Positions 31,701 through 43,260 of a stretch of 64,000 bases of DNA are shown piece after piece. Made by a program: the position numbers and the translations under genes. The DNA is taken from positions 703,918,885-703,982,884 of the forward strand of contig CM068367.1 in assembly GCA_034769895.1 (NCBI GenBank), in the 5' to 3' direction. The number at the start of each line of letters is the position of its first letter. Within the stretch, counting starts at the first letter, position 1. A model generated the notes under the pieces. It had not been told where the DNA came from and searched no databases. It saw only the letters and a program-made list of their open reading frames with translations. The stretch comes from Magicicada septendecula. Its lineage: Eukaryota > Arthropoda > Insecta > Hemiptera > Cicadidae.

Positions 31701-32131
31701 ATGAAGAATTTTTTAACGTAAGTTACCACCATTTCATTGAAAACACACCATATTCTATGATGTTTGGAAGAAAGCTACATTGAGAGATACAGGAGTTAAT
31801 AGACTTTCCAACCAACCCAGAAGACCCGTATGAAGAAAATAAATGTTACAACCGAATCAGGGAGAAAATAGAGAAACAAAAAACTAAATATTCCCAGAAC
31901 CAGACCAAAATAATTAAATATAATTTAGGAGAAAAGGTATTAATCAAAAATCGTGAAATACCTAGTACATTCCAAGGTATAGCCAAGCAACTATTATTGT
32001 TATACGTAGGACCTTATGTCATAACAAAAGACAATGGCAACAATACATACGAAATAAGCAATATAACAACTAAAAAGATAAAGGGAGTATATAATCAAGT
32101 TTCCATCAAGAAGTTCTACAAGGAAACATGA
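28738..32131 (+). pseudogene. B pol polyprotein, broken
   Basis: Protease (IMIDTGSNVSLIN, I-G-C-D-V-L), RT (Y-V-D-D-L-L, catalytic Asp pair at about 30052), RNase H (N-C-D-A-S-D) and integrase (H-x4-H, C-x2-C, LDICGPFP, ITDHGTQFKG, S-N-P-A-E-R) are all recognisable and collinear with A. Breaks: TAG 29701-29703, a frame change near 30870-30900 between RNase H and integrase, TAA 31100-31102, TAG 31697-31699 and TGA 31781-31783. The C-terminus, intact here unlike A, has the G-P-Y-x-I segment and ends at 32131. There is no chromodomain. Confidence 0.86.
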
Positions 32132-32172
32132 ATAATCATAAAAAATAAAGAATGACAAAATTCAAAAAAGAC

Positions 32173-32400
32173 GTAAGATCAACTTACGATAATATTTCAA
32201 TAACATATGAGGTAAAATATAAAATAAAGGAATAAATTATAAAAATTCCTAAATAGTAAGAACAACAAACTTACAATAATATTTAGATAACATATGAGGT
32301 AAAATATAAAATAAAGGAATAAGTTACAAAAATTCCTAAAAAGTAAGAACAACAAACTTACAATAATATTTAGAAAATATATGAGACAAAACAAATAAAC
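32173..32400 (+). repeat. B 87-bp tandem repeats carrying GTAAG/CTTAC palindromes
   Basis: About two and a half copies of an 87-bp unit (taacatatgaggtaaaatat at 32201 and 32288, a diverged one at about 32375). Each carries GTAAG-9-CTTAC (32256-32274 and 32343-32361), preceded by GTAAG-5-CTTAC (32173-32187). The spacing order 5, 9, 9 is the same as in A. An overlapping minus-strand open frame is a by-product of the repeat. Confidence 0.7.
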
Positions 32401-32929
32401 AAATAAAGTGAAAACAAGAATTAATAATACAAGAGAATTAGAAAGGAGACCAATTAAAATAAACAAAAACAAAACCAAGCTAGACCTGCTAAGACAAATA
32501 CATAAAACTATAAAGAATATAGAATATTCTAAGAAAACAAAAATGTGAACTGGTACAAGAAGAAAAAGAAATAATGTATAAAACAAATATACAGCAAGTG
32601 GCTAAAGAAAGATAATGGAAATCAACCAAGAAGAAGAAAAGAAAAAAGTGTCTGAACTAATTAAAATGATCACAAGAAGAAAAGAAAAACAAACTAATGA
32701 AAAGTTAGAAATAATGAATTTAACAACTAAATAAATAAAAAACAATCAACTGTGTGAGTAAATAACAGAATATAGCAAAGGTACAGCGGAAGGAAGAATG
32801 CGTAAAAGGCGAAAATGATCTAAAAAAACCATGAAGTGGACAATCCCCAAAATAGTATTATTAATGAAAGTCACAAGATGACAAAAAGGTATTTAAGATT
32901 GACTGAGAATAGGTCCAGCAATCAATTAA

Positions 32930-32960
32930 CTGAGCAGAGATGATATTCCTCTGATCTCAG
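32930..32960 (+). promoter_or_regulatory. B 3' region hairpin shared with A
   Basis: CTGAG/CTCAG outer stem and AGAG/CTCT inner stem, matching A's hairpin at 15525-15555 with a compensated change in the inner stem. Surrounding bases (tccagcaatca upstream) are also conserved. Confidence 0.55.
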
Positions 32961-33209
32961 AAAAAAAGGTAGTGATGGAAGAAACCAGCTACCTACTAAA
33001 AGTTAGGGAAAAAATTATATAACAGGGAGAACGCACTAATGGAAATAAATAAAAACGGATGTAAATAAAAAGGAGTGAAACAAGTAAGAAGAGAAACAAG
33101 AAAGAAGAAATAAACAAGAAAAAGGAAAAAAATTATATATAACTGATAATTTCATAAAAAACTATGCTAGTGTTTTACCAAAATGATTAATTTTGAAGGA
33201 GAGGCATTA

Positions 33210-33840
33210 TGTTACAACACAAACAAGCCACCCCAATACCAGGGAAAAAATGATGAATCAACTATATTAAATGGTTAAATAACTAATGAAAATAAAATAA
33301 CTATGACGCGACAAACGACTATGACCCAACCCAAGTGATTGACTCAATAAAATGAAATAAAATAAAATCAAATGAGAAGGTAAATGAAAAGGAAACAAAC
33401 AAAATATAAATGAAATAAAATGAGAAGAAATAAAAAGACACAAACGAATAATATAGAACAGAAAAGGAGAAATGTTACACTCAAATAAAGTAATGAACAA
33501 GAAACCAATAAATGATAAATGTAAATGATAATTATTAGTATCAACTAAATAATCAATGTAGATGATAATTGTTAAAATCCAATAAAGTAAAGACAAACAA
33601 AGTACACTAACCAAATAAATAGAGACTAAATATTATAAATAACTCTATAATGATACGAACTTGTTAACAGTATAACTAACCATTGTAAAGTGAGAGATAG
33701 ATAGATAGTGAACATGAGTAAGTGAGAAAGAGAATTTAATGTTAGGGAATACCCACTAGTAACACTTAAATACTATAAAAAGTGCAAAGTGCCAGTGTAA
33801 AAATCCCAAAATAAATAGAAACCCTATTGAGAGGTATAGA

Positions 33841-33891
<51 letters not shown>

Positions 33892-36066
33892 ACAGAAGAT
33901 TAGAAAAGAAAAAATGTAAAGAATGTAAATGCAAAATCAATAAACATCCTATGTTCAAAGGGATAGTTAATTAGATAAAGTAAATGGTGTGATGATGTTT
34001 GTCACCAAAAAATAAATAAGAATAAACAAAATGTAAACAAGAGTAGCATAATAACTGTTAAAGAATTATTTCATTAAGTTTATGAGTAGGAATATGGCTG
34101 AAAGAGTTATACAGACCATAAGCCTAAATGTTATGTTATATTTTATAGAGAATAGTAAATAATAGACCAATTATAAACAATGGCAATATAGATAAGAAAA
34201 AATATAAATTCATATAAATCTAATAATACTGGAAAAGCAGTTAGAAGATAATAGACAAACCATGATTTTGTAAAATAATGAAAACATACAATTATTATAA
34301 AACAGTCCCAAATCAATTCAACAAGTAAACAAATCATTAGTAACACAAAACAAAACATGTATAAGGGAAAAATAATATTTAATTTGTATAAAATAAGAAA
34401 AAATAGGCAATTACTACTTAGGCCTATGAAATGCCTAACTGTATAAAACCAAAAACAACAAATTGTAAGAAATTAACTATGATATTAGCAAATCCAAGGC
34501 AAGTAACTAGTCAATGATAATTAGTGAATCATATTAAGAGATAAATGTTAAATTAAGGACATAAAATAAGAATGAAATGTAATTAGATAATATCAACATA
34601 ACTGTCAAAATATTAATACATAAGCAAACCCAGCTTTGAGGGATGTCAAAATGATCTTTTAAGGAAAATATGAACAGTTGAGATAATATCTCATACATTA
34701 ATAAGAAGACAGAAGAATAATAGCAATCAGAAGATATTTAGTCATTTTGAATAAAAATTCAAATATCATAACAATGGGCTTAAGTCATGAATAGCCAATG
34801 AGAGTCAATCAGTTACCATGACAACTGAACGTTATTTATGAATATTCCGTTAGAAACTGTTAGTCCATTATTGAAGTTCAAGACGAAGAGACGCCAAGCC
34901 GTAAACGACTCAAATTTTAATACAAAACGATAAAAAGTAATCCAAATTTAATAAAATGAACAAGTAAGAAGATGATGAAGGACTAGGACATCCAACTGAG
35001 GCCAAGGACCAATTTATTAAATTCTAAATTAATAAATTTCAATCAACTTATACGAAAAAGAAGCCAGGCGTAATTAAGTCCCAAAATGATGGAAGATTGA
35101 TGACCATAGATGACCCCAAACTATTTCAACTGAATGACATTACACCTGAATTCAACTGATTGATAAGTATTGCTGAGTTACCCGAATTTATGGATTAAAT
35201 TCTTTTTAATTTTTTCTCACAACACTTTGAACTCTCACTATAAACTGATGATCTTAATTCTTTCAAAGATTAATTAAAAAATAAAACACTAAACTTATGT
35301 GAACTAGAAAAATAATCTGTATAAAAATTACGAACTTTTGTAACACACTTTATAACACTTCAGGAACAAATTGTAATTACTCCTTATAGTATAAAGTACC
35401 AGTAATGTAAGGTAGTGTACTTTATTGTAATCAAATTGATATTTTTTCGTAAACCAAAAGAATCCAGATTCATGAACGAAATTAATAATAAACAACAAAG
35501 TAGACACCATGTCTAAATAACTCGTTCACAATCGATTTCGCCAAGCCTTGGGATACAATTGTCTTTTACCGCCGGTGCAAATTTGTTTAATAACAAAATA
35601 TAATTTTGTATAATACTGAATAACTACTAATCACAATTTAATAAACTAATACAGAGTTGTAACCACTGTTCTTTATTTCATAGGAAAGTGCATTATATGA
35701 TTTGTGTATTATAGAGACAAGCAAAAGTGACGGTAAGCGCTCACGTCGGAAACTCGGCAAACTACCAGTGAGATTAAGAAATTCGAACGTGGCAGGAGTA
35801 AATGTGAATTCACCATACCGTCATAGCCACGAACGCTCAATCGTCCTATTTTTTATTTTAATTGTTTTCAGTTAAAACAATTTGGCGCCACCCGGGAAAT
35901 ACAACCAGGTATAGAAGAACAGGTAAGGTTTCCACTCACGTGTACTGGTAATTCGAAAGATCGCTACGGACATCGTCAGCGTGAACATAAAGTAACGACC
36001 ATGACGTGTGAGGTGAACACACAAAACATACACATTTACAGAGCACATACAGATTTTATCGTTACA
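33210..36066 (+). repeat. B right LTR (about 2.86 kb)
   Basis: Begins TGTTACAACAC after the purine tract and ends CGTTACA. It matches the left LTR from 33638 on. A run of 49 A (33842-33890) replaces the shorter run plus about 160 bases of the left copy. The inner primer-binding-like string recurs at about 35880. An LTR this long is unusual for gypsy. Confidence 0.83.
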
Positions 36067-36327
36067 AATTTTATCTCATCTCTGTTCTAAAGTCAAGCAC
36101 TTTTAATAGCATGTACGCTTGAGGAAAAGAGATATTTTAAAGAACATTTATGATGTTGGACACTTTCCAGACCTGGAAGATTTTGTGCTCAGTCAATGAA
36201 TCTGGAAATAAACACAATAAATGTTGGATAGGTGTTGTGGTGTAGCTGCCACTCATCTGTCTTTCAGAAGTTATGAACTGCATCATAAAGGTAATGCAGA
36301 TCTCCTAAGGAGCCATTGCTTTTTAAC
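36067..36327. other. Unannotated flank between B and the PLE pair
   Basis: About 260 bases of single-copy-looking sequence in this window without a gene or repeat that I recognise; it probably belongs to the host. Confidence 0.4.
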
Positions 36328-36339
36328 ATTTTAGTCACA
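36328..36339 (+). repeat. 12-bp target-site duplication, left
   Basis: ATTTTAGTCACA, repeated exactly at 41603-41614 on the other side of the PLE pair. Confidence 0.85.
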
Positions 36340-36553
36340 ATTAATAAATTAATTACCTTAATTATCCGCCGTGTGATTTCCTATGCTTCGTCTATGACGC
36401 GTTTCGGAGCATATACTCCATCATCAGATATTAAAAGTTAAAACAGTCACTCATACGAGATCGTTAAAAAGTTAAAATGTCAAGATATGCATATGAACCG
36501 TACGCGGATTTGGGTTCGCACCCGTTCAAGTTCATTCTGCTACTGAGCGGTTG

Positions 36554-39028
36554 CTACCTTATCGTAGCCCCAGCGAGCAGACTCAAAGCAGTATCATACA
36601 ATCGGTTGGATACAAAGTTCAGGTGGTCATTTAGCACGATATCGCGACTCATTGGGTTTGCATATGCACTGTAAATTTCAAATTCCTCCAAGGCATTCAT
36701 GAAACGGCCCTTATTACACACATGTAATGGTATTAAATTGGAATTAAAATCTGTGTAATTATGATTGTGTGAAGTCAGGTGTCGGGCGTAATTTGATTTG
36801 ATGTTGTCAATATTTCTTATTTTCTTGGGTAAATGTTCTCGAAATCGTTTAAGGAAACCTCTCCCAGTCTGTCCAATGTAGAAGCACTCGGAATCATTAC
36901 ATGTTAACTTATATATGCCAGTTTTTTCTTCTGGAGGCGTGTGTTTTTTCGGTTTGAGAATATCCAGTAACTTATTATTAGTCCTGAATGAAATAGTGAA
37001 ACTATTATTATTCAATATAGAACACAAGACCCTAGGCATAAAGCTAGTGTAATTAGTAGATATAAAAATTTTTTGCGTGTTGCTGTTTATTCGGGGTTTA
37101 AGCATTCTTTTTTCATGTTTTCTCAACAATTTGTCAATGGTTAAACTACTGTAACCATTGGCAACCGCGATATATTTTATGACATTTAGCTCATCACGGA
37201 AGTCATTATCATCCAAAGGAATCGTTAATAATCTATGAATGAAACTATTGTACGCTGCCATTTTATGTGAAAGAGGATGATGAGAGTCTGCGTGTATTGT
37301 GGTGTCAGTGGTAGTCGGTTTCCTATAAATGTTGAACTTTAGTTTATTCATCTGTCGAGTGATGGTTAAATCTAGAAAGTTTATCTTGTTATCAACCTCT
37401 GTTTCAAGAGTAAACTGGATGTTTCTATTTATTTTATTTAGACAGTTTTTAAATAATTCGATTTGTCTTATAGTACCATCAAAGATTAAAAACGTATCGT
37501 CTACATAACGTGCATAAAATATTATTTTATTTGCATATATATTATTGTTCAACAAGTGAGTATTCTCATAATAATTTAAATAAATATCGGCCAGTAGGCC
37601 GGAAAGGGGTGAGCCCATTGCTAGGCCATCATTTTGAATGTAAAAAGAACCATTAAAAGTGAAATAGTTTTGTTTCAAAATAACCTCGAGTAAATTAATT
37701 AACTCATTTATTGTCTGTGTGTTCATGCAACTATTGTCAGATAAATTGTTTCTCAAAATCTGTAATGTATCTATGATTGGGATGTTCGTGTATAAATTAG
37801 TTATGTCGAACGACGCCAATTTGTGGTTAGGTTGCAGTTCAACAGATTTAATATCATTAATAAAATCATTGTTGTTCTTAATACCATGATTATTACGTAA
37901 TTGTAAATTATCTTTTATCAACCGAACTAGTGCTTTTGCAGTTTTGAAGCCAGGAGCAGTGGTAAAGTTCACGAGCGGTCTGATAGGTATGTTTTGTTTA
38001 TGAATTTTAGGTAGTCCTGTGAATATCGGGGCTTTAGCATTGATGGGCTTTAAGTAACGTCGTGTGCTTTCATTGAATAAATTGGTACATTTATTAATAC
38101 AATTGTTAAGTTCCCTGACGTACAAATCAGTGGGGTCAGAGTTTAATATATTAATGTTATTGTTAGAAATAAAATCATGAACTTTATGACTGTATGAATC
38201 AGTGTCCATGATGACTAGCGTATTTCCTTTATCTGCCTTAACGATAAGGGCATTGTTATCGATTAATTTTGTTTTCATGCGTTTTAAAGTTTTATATTCA
38301 CTAGAGTACCTAGACTGACCACGTGAAACAAGAGGTAGACTATTGTTTAATTTAATGGCTCTATTGAATTTATTATTTATAAGTACGCGTGCTTCATTTT
38401 ATAAGTGTGGGTCTGGAATAGATTTGACGGCTGCCTCCGCTTCAACGACTTCGTAAATAAGTTTGTTTTTACCGATAGGTGGGAGATTATAATTTATCCC
38501 TTTATTTAAAAGCTTCATTTCATTATCATCAAAGACTGTTGTAGTTAAGTTCATGACTCTAGGGTAAAATGTGTGTTTACAAACAATGGCAGACTCTTGG
38601 CGATGTTTTTGTTCTAGCATATGAAGTTTGCGTGATTGACTAAAATGTGTACGACGTACAATGTCATATATGTATCTGTGTACGGAATCTAAAACTTTAT
38701 CGATTAAGGCAGGATGAATATTGTTAAGAATCTGTAAATGCAGTTTAAGCAAACGAGTGTTGAGGAGAGATTTTTTAATGTATAAAGCTTTAATTTTTTC
38801 CTTGACGCGAAATCGTTCAGCGTATTGTTGTGTTAGTTTCGCGGCCTTGGAGGAGCAATTAATTTTCACAGTAGCATACTTAGGAGTTATGTTCTTTTGT
38901 AAACAAATTTTATTGAACTTGATATGCAAGTTAGTTTTTAATAACTGAATTTTGACATTTTGGAATTTAAATACCATGCTTGCTTGGCTAGGCTCTAATT
39001 TAATATTCATGTTTAATATGGTAACCAA
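36554..39028 (-). pseudogene. PLE polyprotein (RT plus GIY-YIG), minus copy, one in-frame stop
   Basis: A single minus-strand frame interrupted by one TAA (complement of 38399-38401), dividing a 209-codon N-terminal part from a part of about 610 codons. The RT has the catalytic A-R-Y-V-D-D-T-F-L box, a G-L-A-M-G-S-P-L-S box and the PLE-type F-N-I-Y-R-K-P-T-T-T-D with H-P-L-S-H-K. The C-terminal nuclease reads FYIGQTGRGFLKRFREH. The Cys pair before it is C-N-D-S here but C-N-D-C in the plus copy, so one putative metal ligand is lost. The apparent start at 39028 is a TTG codon; an ATG seven codons on (39010) is likelier. PLEs use target-primed reverse transcription with this nuclease. Confidence 0.88.
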
Positions 39029-39039
39029 ATCACTTGTAC

Positions 39040-39211
39040 GAATTAATAAATTAATTACCTTAATTATCCGCCGTGTGATTTCCTATGCTTCGTCTATGAC
39101 GCGTTTCGGAGCATATACTCCATCATCAGATATTAAAAGTTAAAACAGTCACTCATACGAGATCGTTAAAAAGTTAAAATGTCAAGATATGCATATGAAC
39201 CGTACGCGGAT
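39040..39211 (-). repeat. PLE 3' UTR repeat upstream of the minus copy (pseudo-LTR)
   Basis: Same sequence and orientation as the 3' end of the minus copy at 36340-36511, placed directly before its 5' end. PLEs commonly have such pseudo-LTRs from tandem copies. The reverse complement also forms the 3' end of the plus copy (41393-41565). The join to the plus copy at 39212 shows only a two-base overlap. Confidence 0.75.
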
Positions 39212-41351
39212 TTTAGATTCCGTACACAGATACATATATGACATTGTACGTCGTACACATTTTAGTCAATCACGCAAACTTCATATGCTAGAACAAAAAT
39301 ATCGCCAAGAGTCTGCCATTGTTTGTAAACACACATTTTACCCTAGAGTCATGAACTTAACTACAACAGTCTTTGATGATAACGAAATGAAGCTTTTAAA
39401 TAAAGGGATAAATTATAATCTCCCACCTATCGGTAAAAACAAACTTATTTACGAAGTCGTTGAAGCGGAGGCAGCCGTCAAATCTATTCCAGACCCACAC
39501 TTATAAAATGAAGCACGCGTACTTATAAATAATAAATTCAATAGAGCCATTAAATTAAACAATAGTCTACCTCTTGTTTCACGTGGTCAGTCTAGGTACT
39601 CTAGTGAATATAAAACTTTAAAACGCATGAAAACAAAATTAATCGATAACAATGCCCTTATCGTTAAGGCAGATAAAGGAAATACGCTAGTCATCATGGA
39701 CACTGATTCATACAGTCATAAAGTTCATGATTTTATTTCTAACAATAACATTAATATATTAAACTCTGACCCCACTGATTTGTACGTCAGGGAACTTAAC
39801 AATTGTATTAATAAATGTACCAATTTATTCAATGAAAGCACACGACGTTACTTAAAGCCCATCAATGCTAAAGCCCCGATATTCACAGGACTACCTAAAA
39901 TTCATAAACAAAACATACCTATCAGACCGCTCGTGAACTTTACCACTGCTCCTGGCTTCAAAACTGCAAAAGCACTAGTTCGGTTGATAAAAGATAATTT
40001 ACAATTACGTAATAATCATGGTATTAAGAACAACAATGATTTTATTAATAATATTAAATCTGTTGAACTGCAACCTAACCACAAATTGGCGTCGTTCGAC
40101 ATAACTAATTTATACACGAACATCCCAATCATAGATACATTACAGATTTTGAGAAACAATTTATCTGACAATAGTTGCATGAACACACAGACAATAAATG
40201 AGTTAATTAATTTACTCGAGGTTATTTTGAAACAAAACTATTTCACTTTTAATGGTTCTTTTTACATTCAAAATGATGGCCTAGCAATGGGCTCACCCCT
40301 TTCCGGCCTACTGGCCGATATTTATTTAAATTATTATGAGAATACTCACTTGTTGAACAATAATATATATGCAAATAAAATAATATTTTATGCACGTTAT
40401 GTAGACGATACGTTTTTAATCTTTGATGGTACTATAAGACAAATCGAATTATTTAAAAACTGTCTAAATAAAATAAATAGAAACATCCAGTTTACTCTTG
40501 AAACAGAGGTTGATAACAAGATAAACTTTCTAGATTTAACCATCACTCGACAGATGAATAAACTAAAGTTCAACATTTATAGGAAACCGACTACCACTGA
40601 CACCACAATACACGCAGACTCTCATCATCCTCTTTCACATAAAATGGCAGCGTACAATAGTTTCATTCATAGATTATTAACGATTCCTTTGGATGATAAT
40701 GACTTCCGTGATGAGCTAAATGTCATAAAATATATCGCGGTTGCCAATGGTTACAGTAGTTTAACCATTGACAAATTGTTGAGAAAACATGAAAAAAGAA
40801 TGCTTAAACCCCGAATAAACAGCAACACGCAAAAAATTTTTATATCTACTAATTACACTAGCTTTATGCCTAGGGTCTTGTGTTCTATATTGAATAATAA
40901 TAGTTTCACTATTTCATTCAGGACTAATAATAAGTTACTGGATATTCTCAAACCGAAAAAACACACGCCTCCAGAAGAAAAAACTGGCATATATAAGTTA
41001 ACATGTAATGATTGCGAGTGCTTCTACATTGGACAGACTGGGAGAGGTTTCCTTAAACGATTTCGAGAACATTTACCCAAGAAAATAAGAAATATTGACA
41101 ACATCAAATCAAATTACGCCCGACACCTGACTTCACACAATCATAATTACACAGATTTTAATTCCAATTTAATACCGTTACATGTGTGTAATAAGGGCCG
41201 TTTCATGAATGCCTTGGAGGAATTTGAAATTTACAGTGCATATGCAAACCCAATGAGTCGCGATATCGTGCTAAATGACCACCTGAACTTTGTATCCAAC
41301 CGATTGTATGATACTGCCTTGAGTCTGCTCGCTGGGGCTACGATAAGGTAG
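39212..41351 (+). pseudogene. PLE polyprotein, plus copy, 5' truncated, same in-frame stop
   Basis: Begins inside the N-terminal region at codons L-D-S-V-H-R-Y and runs in one frame to 41351, with the same TAA (39504-39506) as the minus copy. The RT and GIY-YIG motifs are identical to the minus copy except for two residues in the 574-codon part (Asn for Asp in the region after residue 140, and Cys for Ser in the C-N-D-C motif). The missing start alone makes it unable to encode the full protein. Confidence 0.87.
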
Positions 41352-41602
41352 CAACCGCTCAGTAGCAGAATGAACTTGAACGGGTGCGCACCCAAATCCG
41401 CGTACGGTTCATATGCATATCTTGACATTTTAACTTTTTAACGATCTCGTATGAGTGACTGTTTTAACTTTTAATATCTGATGATGGAGTATATGCTCCG
41501 AAACGCGTCATAGACGAAGCATAGGAAATCACACGGCAGATAATTAAGGTAATTAATTTATTAATTCGTACAAGTGATTTGGTTACCATATTAAACATGA
41601 AT

Positions 41603-41614
41603 ATTTTAGTCACA
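41603..41614 (+). repeat. 12-bp target-site duplication, right
   Basis: ATTTTAGTCACA, the partner of 36328-36339. Confidence 0.85.
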
Positions 41615-42334
41615 GTTGTGATGGAATAATGGACTATGAAGTGAAAAGTCAAAATGACTATTTTTAAAGTACTGTAATTATACTAGTTTATCAAATTAAG
41701 CAACAAGTAACATCTTCTGCTTTATTTCATTCTGAAAAGGCCGCTGAATCTTCATAATTGTTTAAACTTATGTATTGCCAGTTTCTGACAGAACCTGAAT
41801 AAGTAATGCTGTTCGACCTGTATAGTCTTTCCTACGTATCATTCATGTCTCTCTACTTCTAAGCTCCGATTGTAAGAAGAAAATAATGTTGGATACTTTT
41901 TGACCCGACCAAGTAGTTTGATAATATCGGTTCTTAATTTATTGATGCCTGCTCTTGCATTATTGACTTAGATTCATCTGTCTATATACGTTGCTCTACT
42001 TACTCTTATATTATTGTTTTATTGTGTGGTTTAAGGTAAAATGTAGTCACAAGTTGTAGTCAAATGCTTTTTAAATGGGTTATCAAAATACTGAAGAAAA
42101 CTTAACATCTGAAATTGTCATTATATTAAAGATATTTCTCCAAAGCACACGTAAACTGTGTGGAGTGACAAGCATACAGATTATACTTAGAAATCCAGTT
42201 TTAAATGTGGGTTCAGATCTAAAACATGCCGCTCTGAAACTGACTGTGTACTGACATGATGTTAATTAATATTTAGTGTGCCTTCTGAATAGTACGTATA
42301 CACAGTATATTCTTATTGAATATTATTTTTTCAG
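41615..42334. other. Probable host intron sequence
   Basis: AT-rich, no repeat shared with the rest of the window and no gene. It ends in a polypyrimidine-AG before the candidate exon at 42335. Confidence 0.4.
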
Positions 42335-42490
42335 CTGCATGTGGTGGACAGAGCTTGGTAGGTCCTACTCCGTCTCCAGCAATGAATCACTTGCTGCTTG
42401 GGAAATGTGCTCTAGTTAACAACAAAGGTAGGAGACTTGGCCCTCCACCAGGTGCAGTGCCTCCACCACATAAGACAAAAGAAAGCACAA
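42335..42490 (+). CDS. Candidate host exon 1
   Basis: Bounded by a good acceptor (tattattttttcag) and a consensus donor (gtaagt at 42491). The 156 bases keep one open frame in phase 1 at both ends. It encodes about 52 residues with a hydrophobic L-L-L-G-K patch, an N-N-K-G-R-R motif and a Pro-rich end (P-P-P-G-A-V-P-P-P). GC content and codon use differ from the surrounding AT-rich DNA. I do not recognise the protein; it could be a piece of a larger cytoplasmic or signalling protein. The frame runs straight into the next candidate exon without a shift, which is the main support. Confidence 0.55.
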
Positions 42491-42621
42491 GTAAGTATAT
42501 TAATTCTTGAGTAGATTAGAATTAGTCATAGATTAGGATTAGCCGCTTAGATTAGTCATAATTTTGTTCATTACTTTGATTATTATGTATGTAATTTTCT
42601 ATTTTCTTTTAATTATGGTAG

Positions 42622-42666
42622 CCGATTATGTGGAAACTGTTCACGGTGACCTAGACTTACCACAAA
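42622..42666 (+). CDS. Candidate host exon 2 (micro-exon)
   Basis: A 45-base exon with an acceptor (ctattttcttttaattatggtag) and a gtaagt donor at 42667. Read in phase with exon 1 it adds about 15 residues (D-Y-V-E-T-V-H-G-D-L-D-L-P-Q). Both exons are multiples of three with the same phase, so either could be skipped without a frame change. The intron between them is 131 bases. A downstream exon is not evident within the window. Confidence 0.5.
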
Positions 42667-43145
42667 GTAAGTACCAGTATATATATTCTAATCCCCAACT
42701 AAGTGCTAATCTGTGCATAATTATTACAGTGCTAGTACTATGTAAATAATAATTATGTAATAATGGTATAATTACATAAGTATTGTATAATAAATAATGA
42801 CACAATACTTATTAATTACTTAGTTCATTACTTACAATAAACTGGTATAATATGTTAGTCCTCAATAAATTTGTCATTATAATTACCGGTAGTTATTACT
42901 TAGATCTGAGTAGTGGATATGGTATTTGTTTGTAATGTAATGTAGCCTGTAATGTTTTGAGTCCTTAAAAAAAACTGCTTTTCTAGATCTGCAGTCTTTA
43001 GTAAAACTGGGTTACTTTCACACCTGTATTTAATTTTTTAATTAAAATATTTTAATTTTTATTCACTTCTGTTAATTCAAGAAGTATTTTTTTACAGCTC
43101 TTTAGACTTGAATGATATTTAGGTTGTAGGAAGTAGATCTTATGC

Positions 43146-43147
<2 letters not shown>

Positions 43148-43176
<29 letters not shown>
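43148..43176. repeat. TG microsatellite
   Basis: About 14 uninterrupted TG dinucleotides. Confidence 0.95.
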
Positions 43177-43244
43177 TCTGGAGACGCAAATAAATTGTAA
43201 TTTTTTGTGAACATTTATGTATTCTTTGCATTGTATTAGCACTT

Positions 43245-43260
43245 CACACACACACACACA
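43245..43260. repeat. CA microsatellite
   Basis: Eight CA dinucleotides, 70 bases from the TG run, so the two could pair as a long weak hairpin. Confidence 0.9.

Larger units (their letters stand above)
32132..33209 (+). other. B noncoding region between pol and 3' LTR
   Basis: AT-rich and without a gene. It holds the 87-bp tandem repeats with palindromes, the CTGAG hairpin (32930-32960) and the purine tract gaaggagaggcatta (33195-33209) directly before the LTR. Confidence 0.65.
24271..36066 (+). mobile_element. B, gypsy-type LTR retrotransposon
   Basis: Left LTR 24271-26835 (missing its first 430 bases or so), primer site 26838, gag, pol and right LTR 33210-36066. Gag and pol are clearly related to A but diverged. 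No env-like frame follows pol. Several stops and frameshifts show that it is dead. The left edge abuts N2's LTR, so either B inserted in that LTR and was trimmed, or the two LTRs were joined by recombination. No target duplication can be checked for that reason. Confidence 0.85.
36340..41602. mobile_element. Inverted pair of Penelope-like elements
   Basis: One full-length copy on the minus strand (3' end at 36340, 5' end near 39040) and one 5'-truncated copy on the plus strand (39212-41602), joined through an extra piece of 3' UTR (39040-39211) that lies upstream of the minus copy. The whole is flanked by ATTTTAGTCACA at 36328-36339 and 41603-41614, so it entered as one unit. The right end reads about 36 bases beyond the 3' UTR into the start of a next unit, as expected for tandem or template-switched PLE copies. 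The arms are nearly identical. Confidence 0.85.

Noticed and set aside
32132-33209. An env-like third ORF in A or B
   Set aside because: Neither region after pol has an open frame of useful length; the 129-codon minus-strand frame in B arises from the tandem repeat.
42335-42490. Assignment of the candidate exons to a named gene
   Set aside because: The peptide is short and I could not place it with any confidence.
43148-43260. TG and CA runs as a functional paired element
   Set aside because: Ordinary microsatellites; nothing besides complementarity supports a role.
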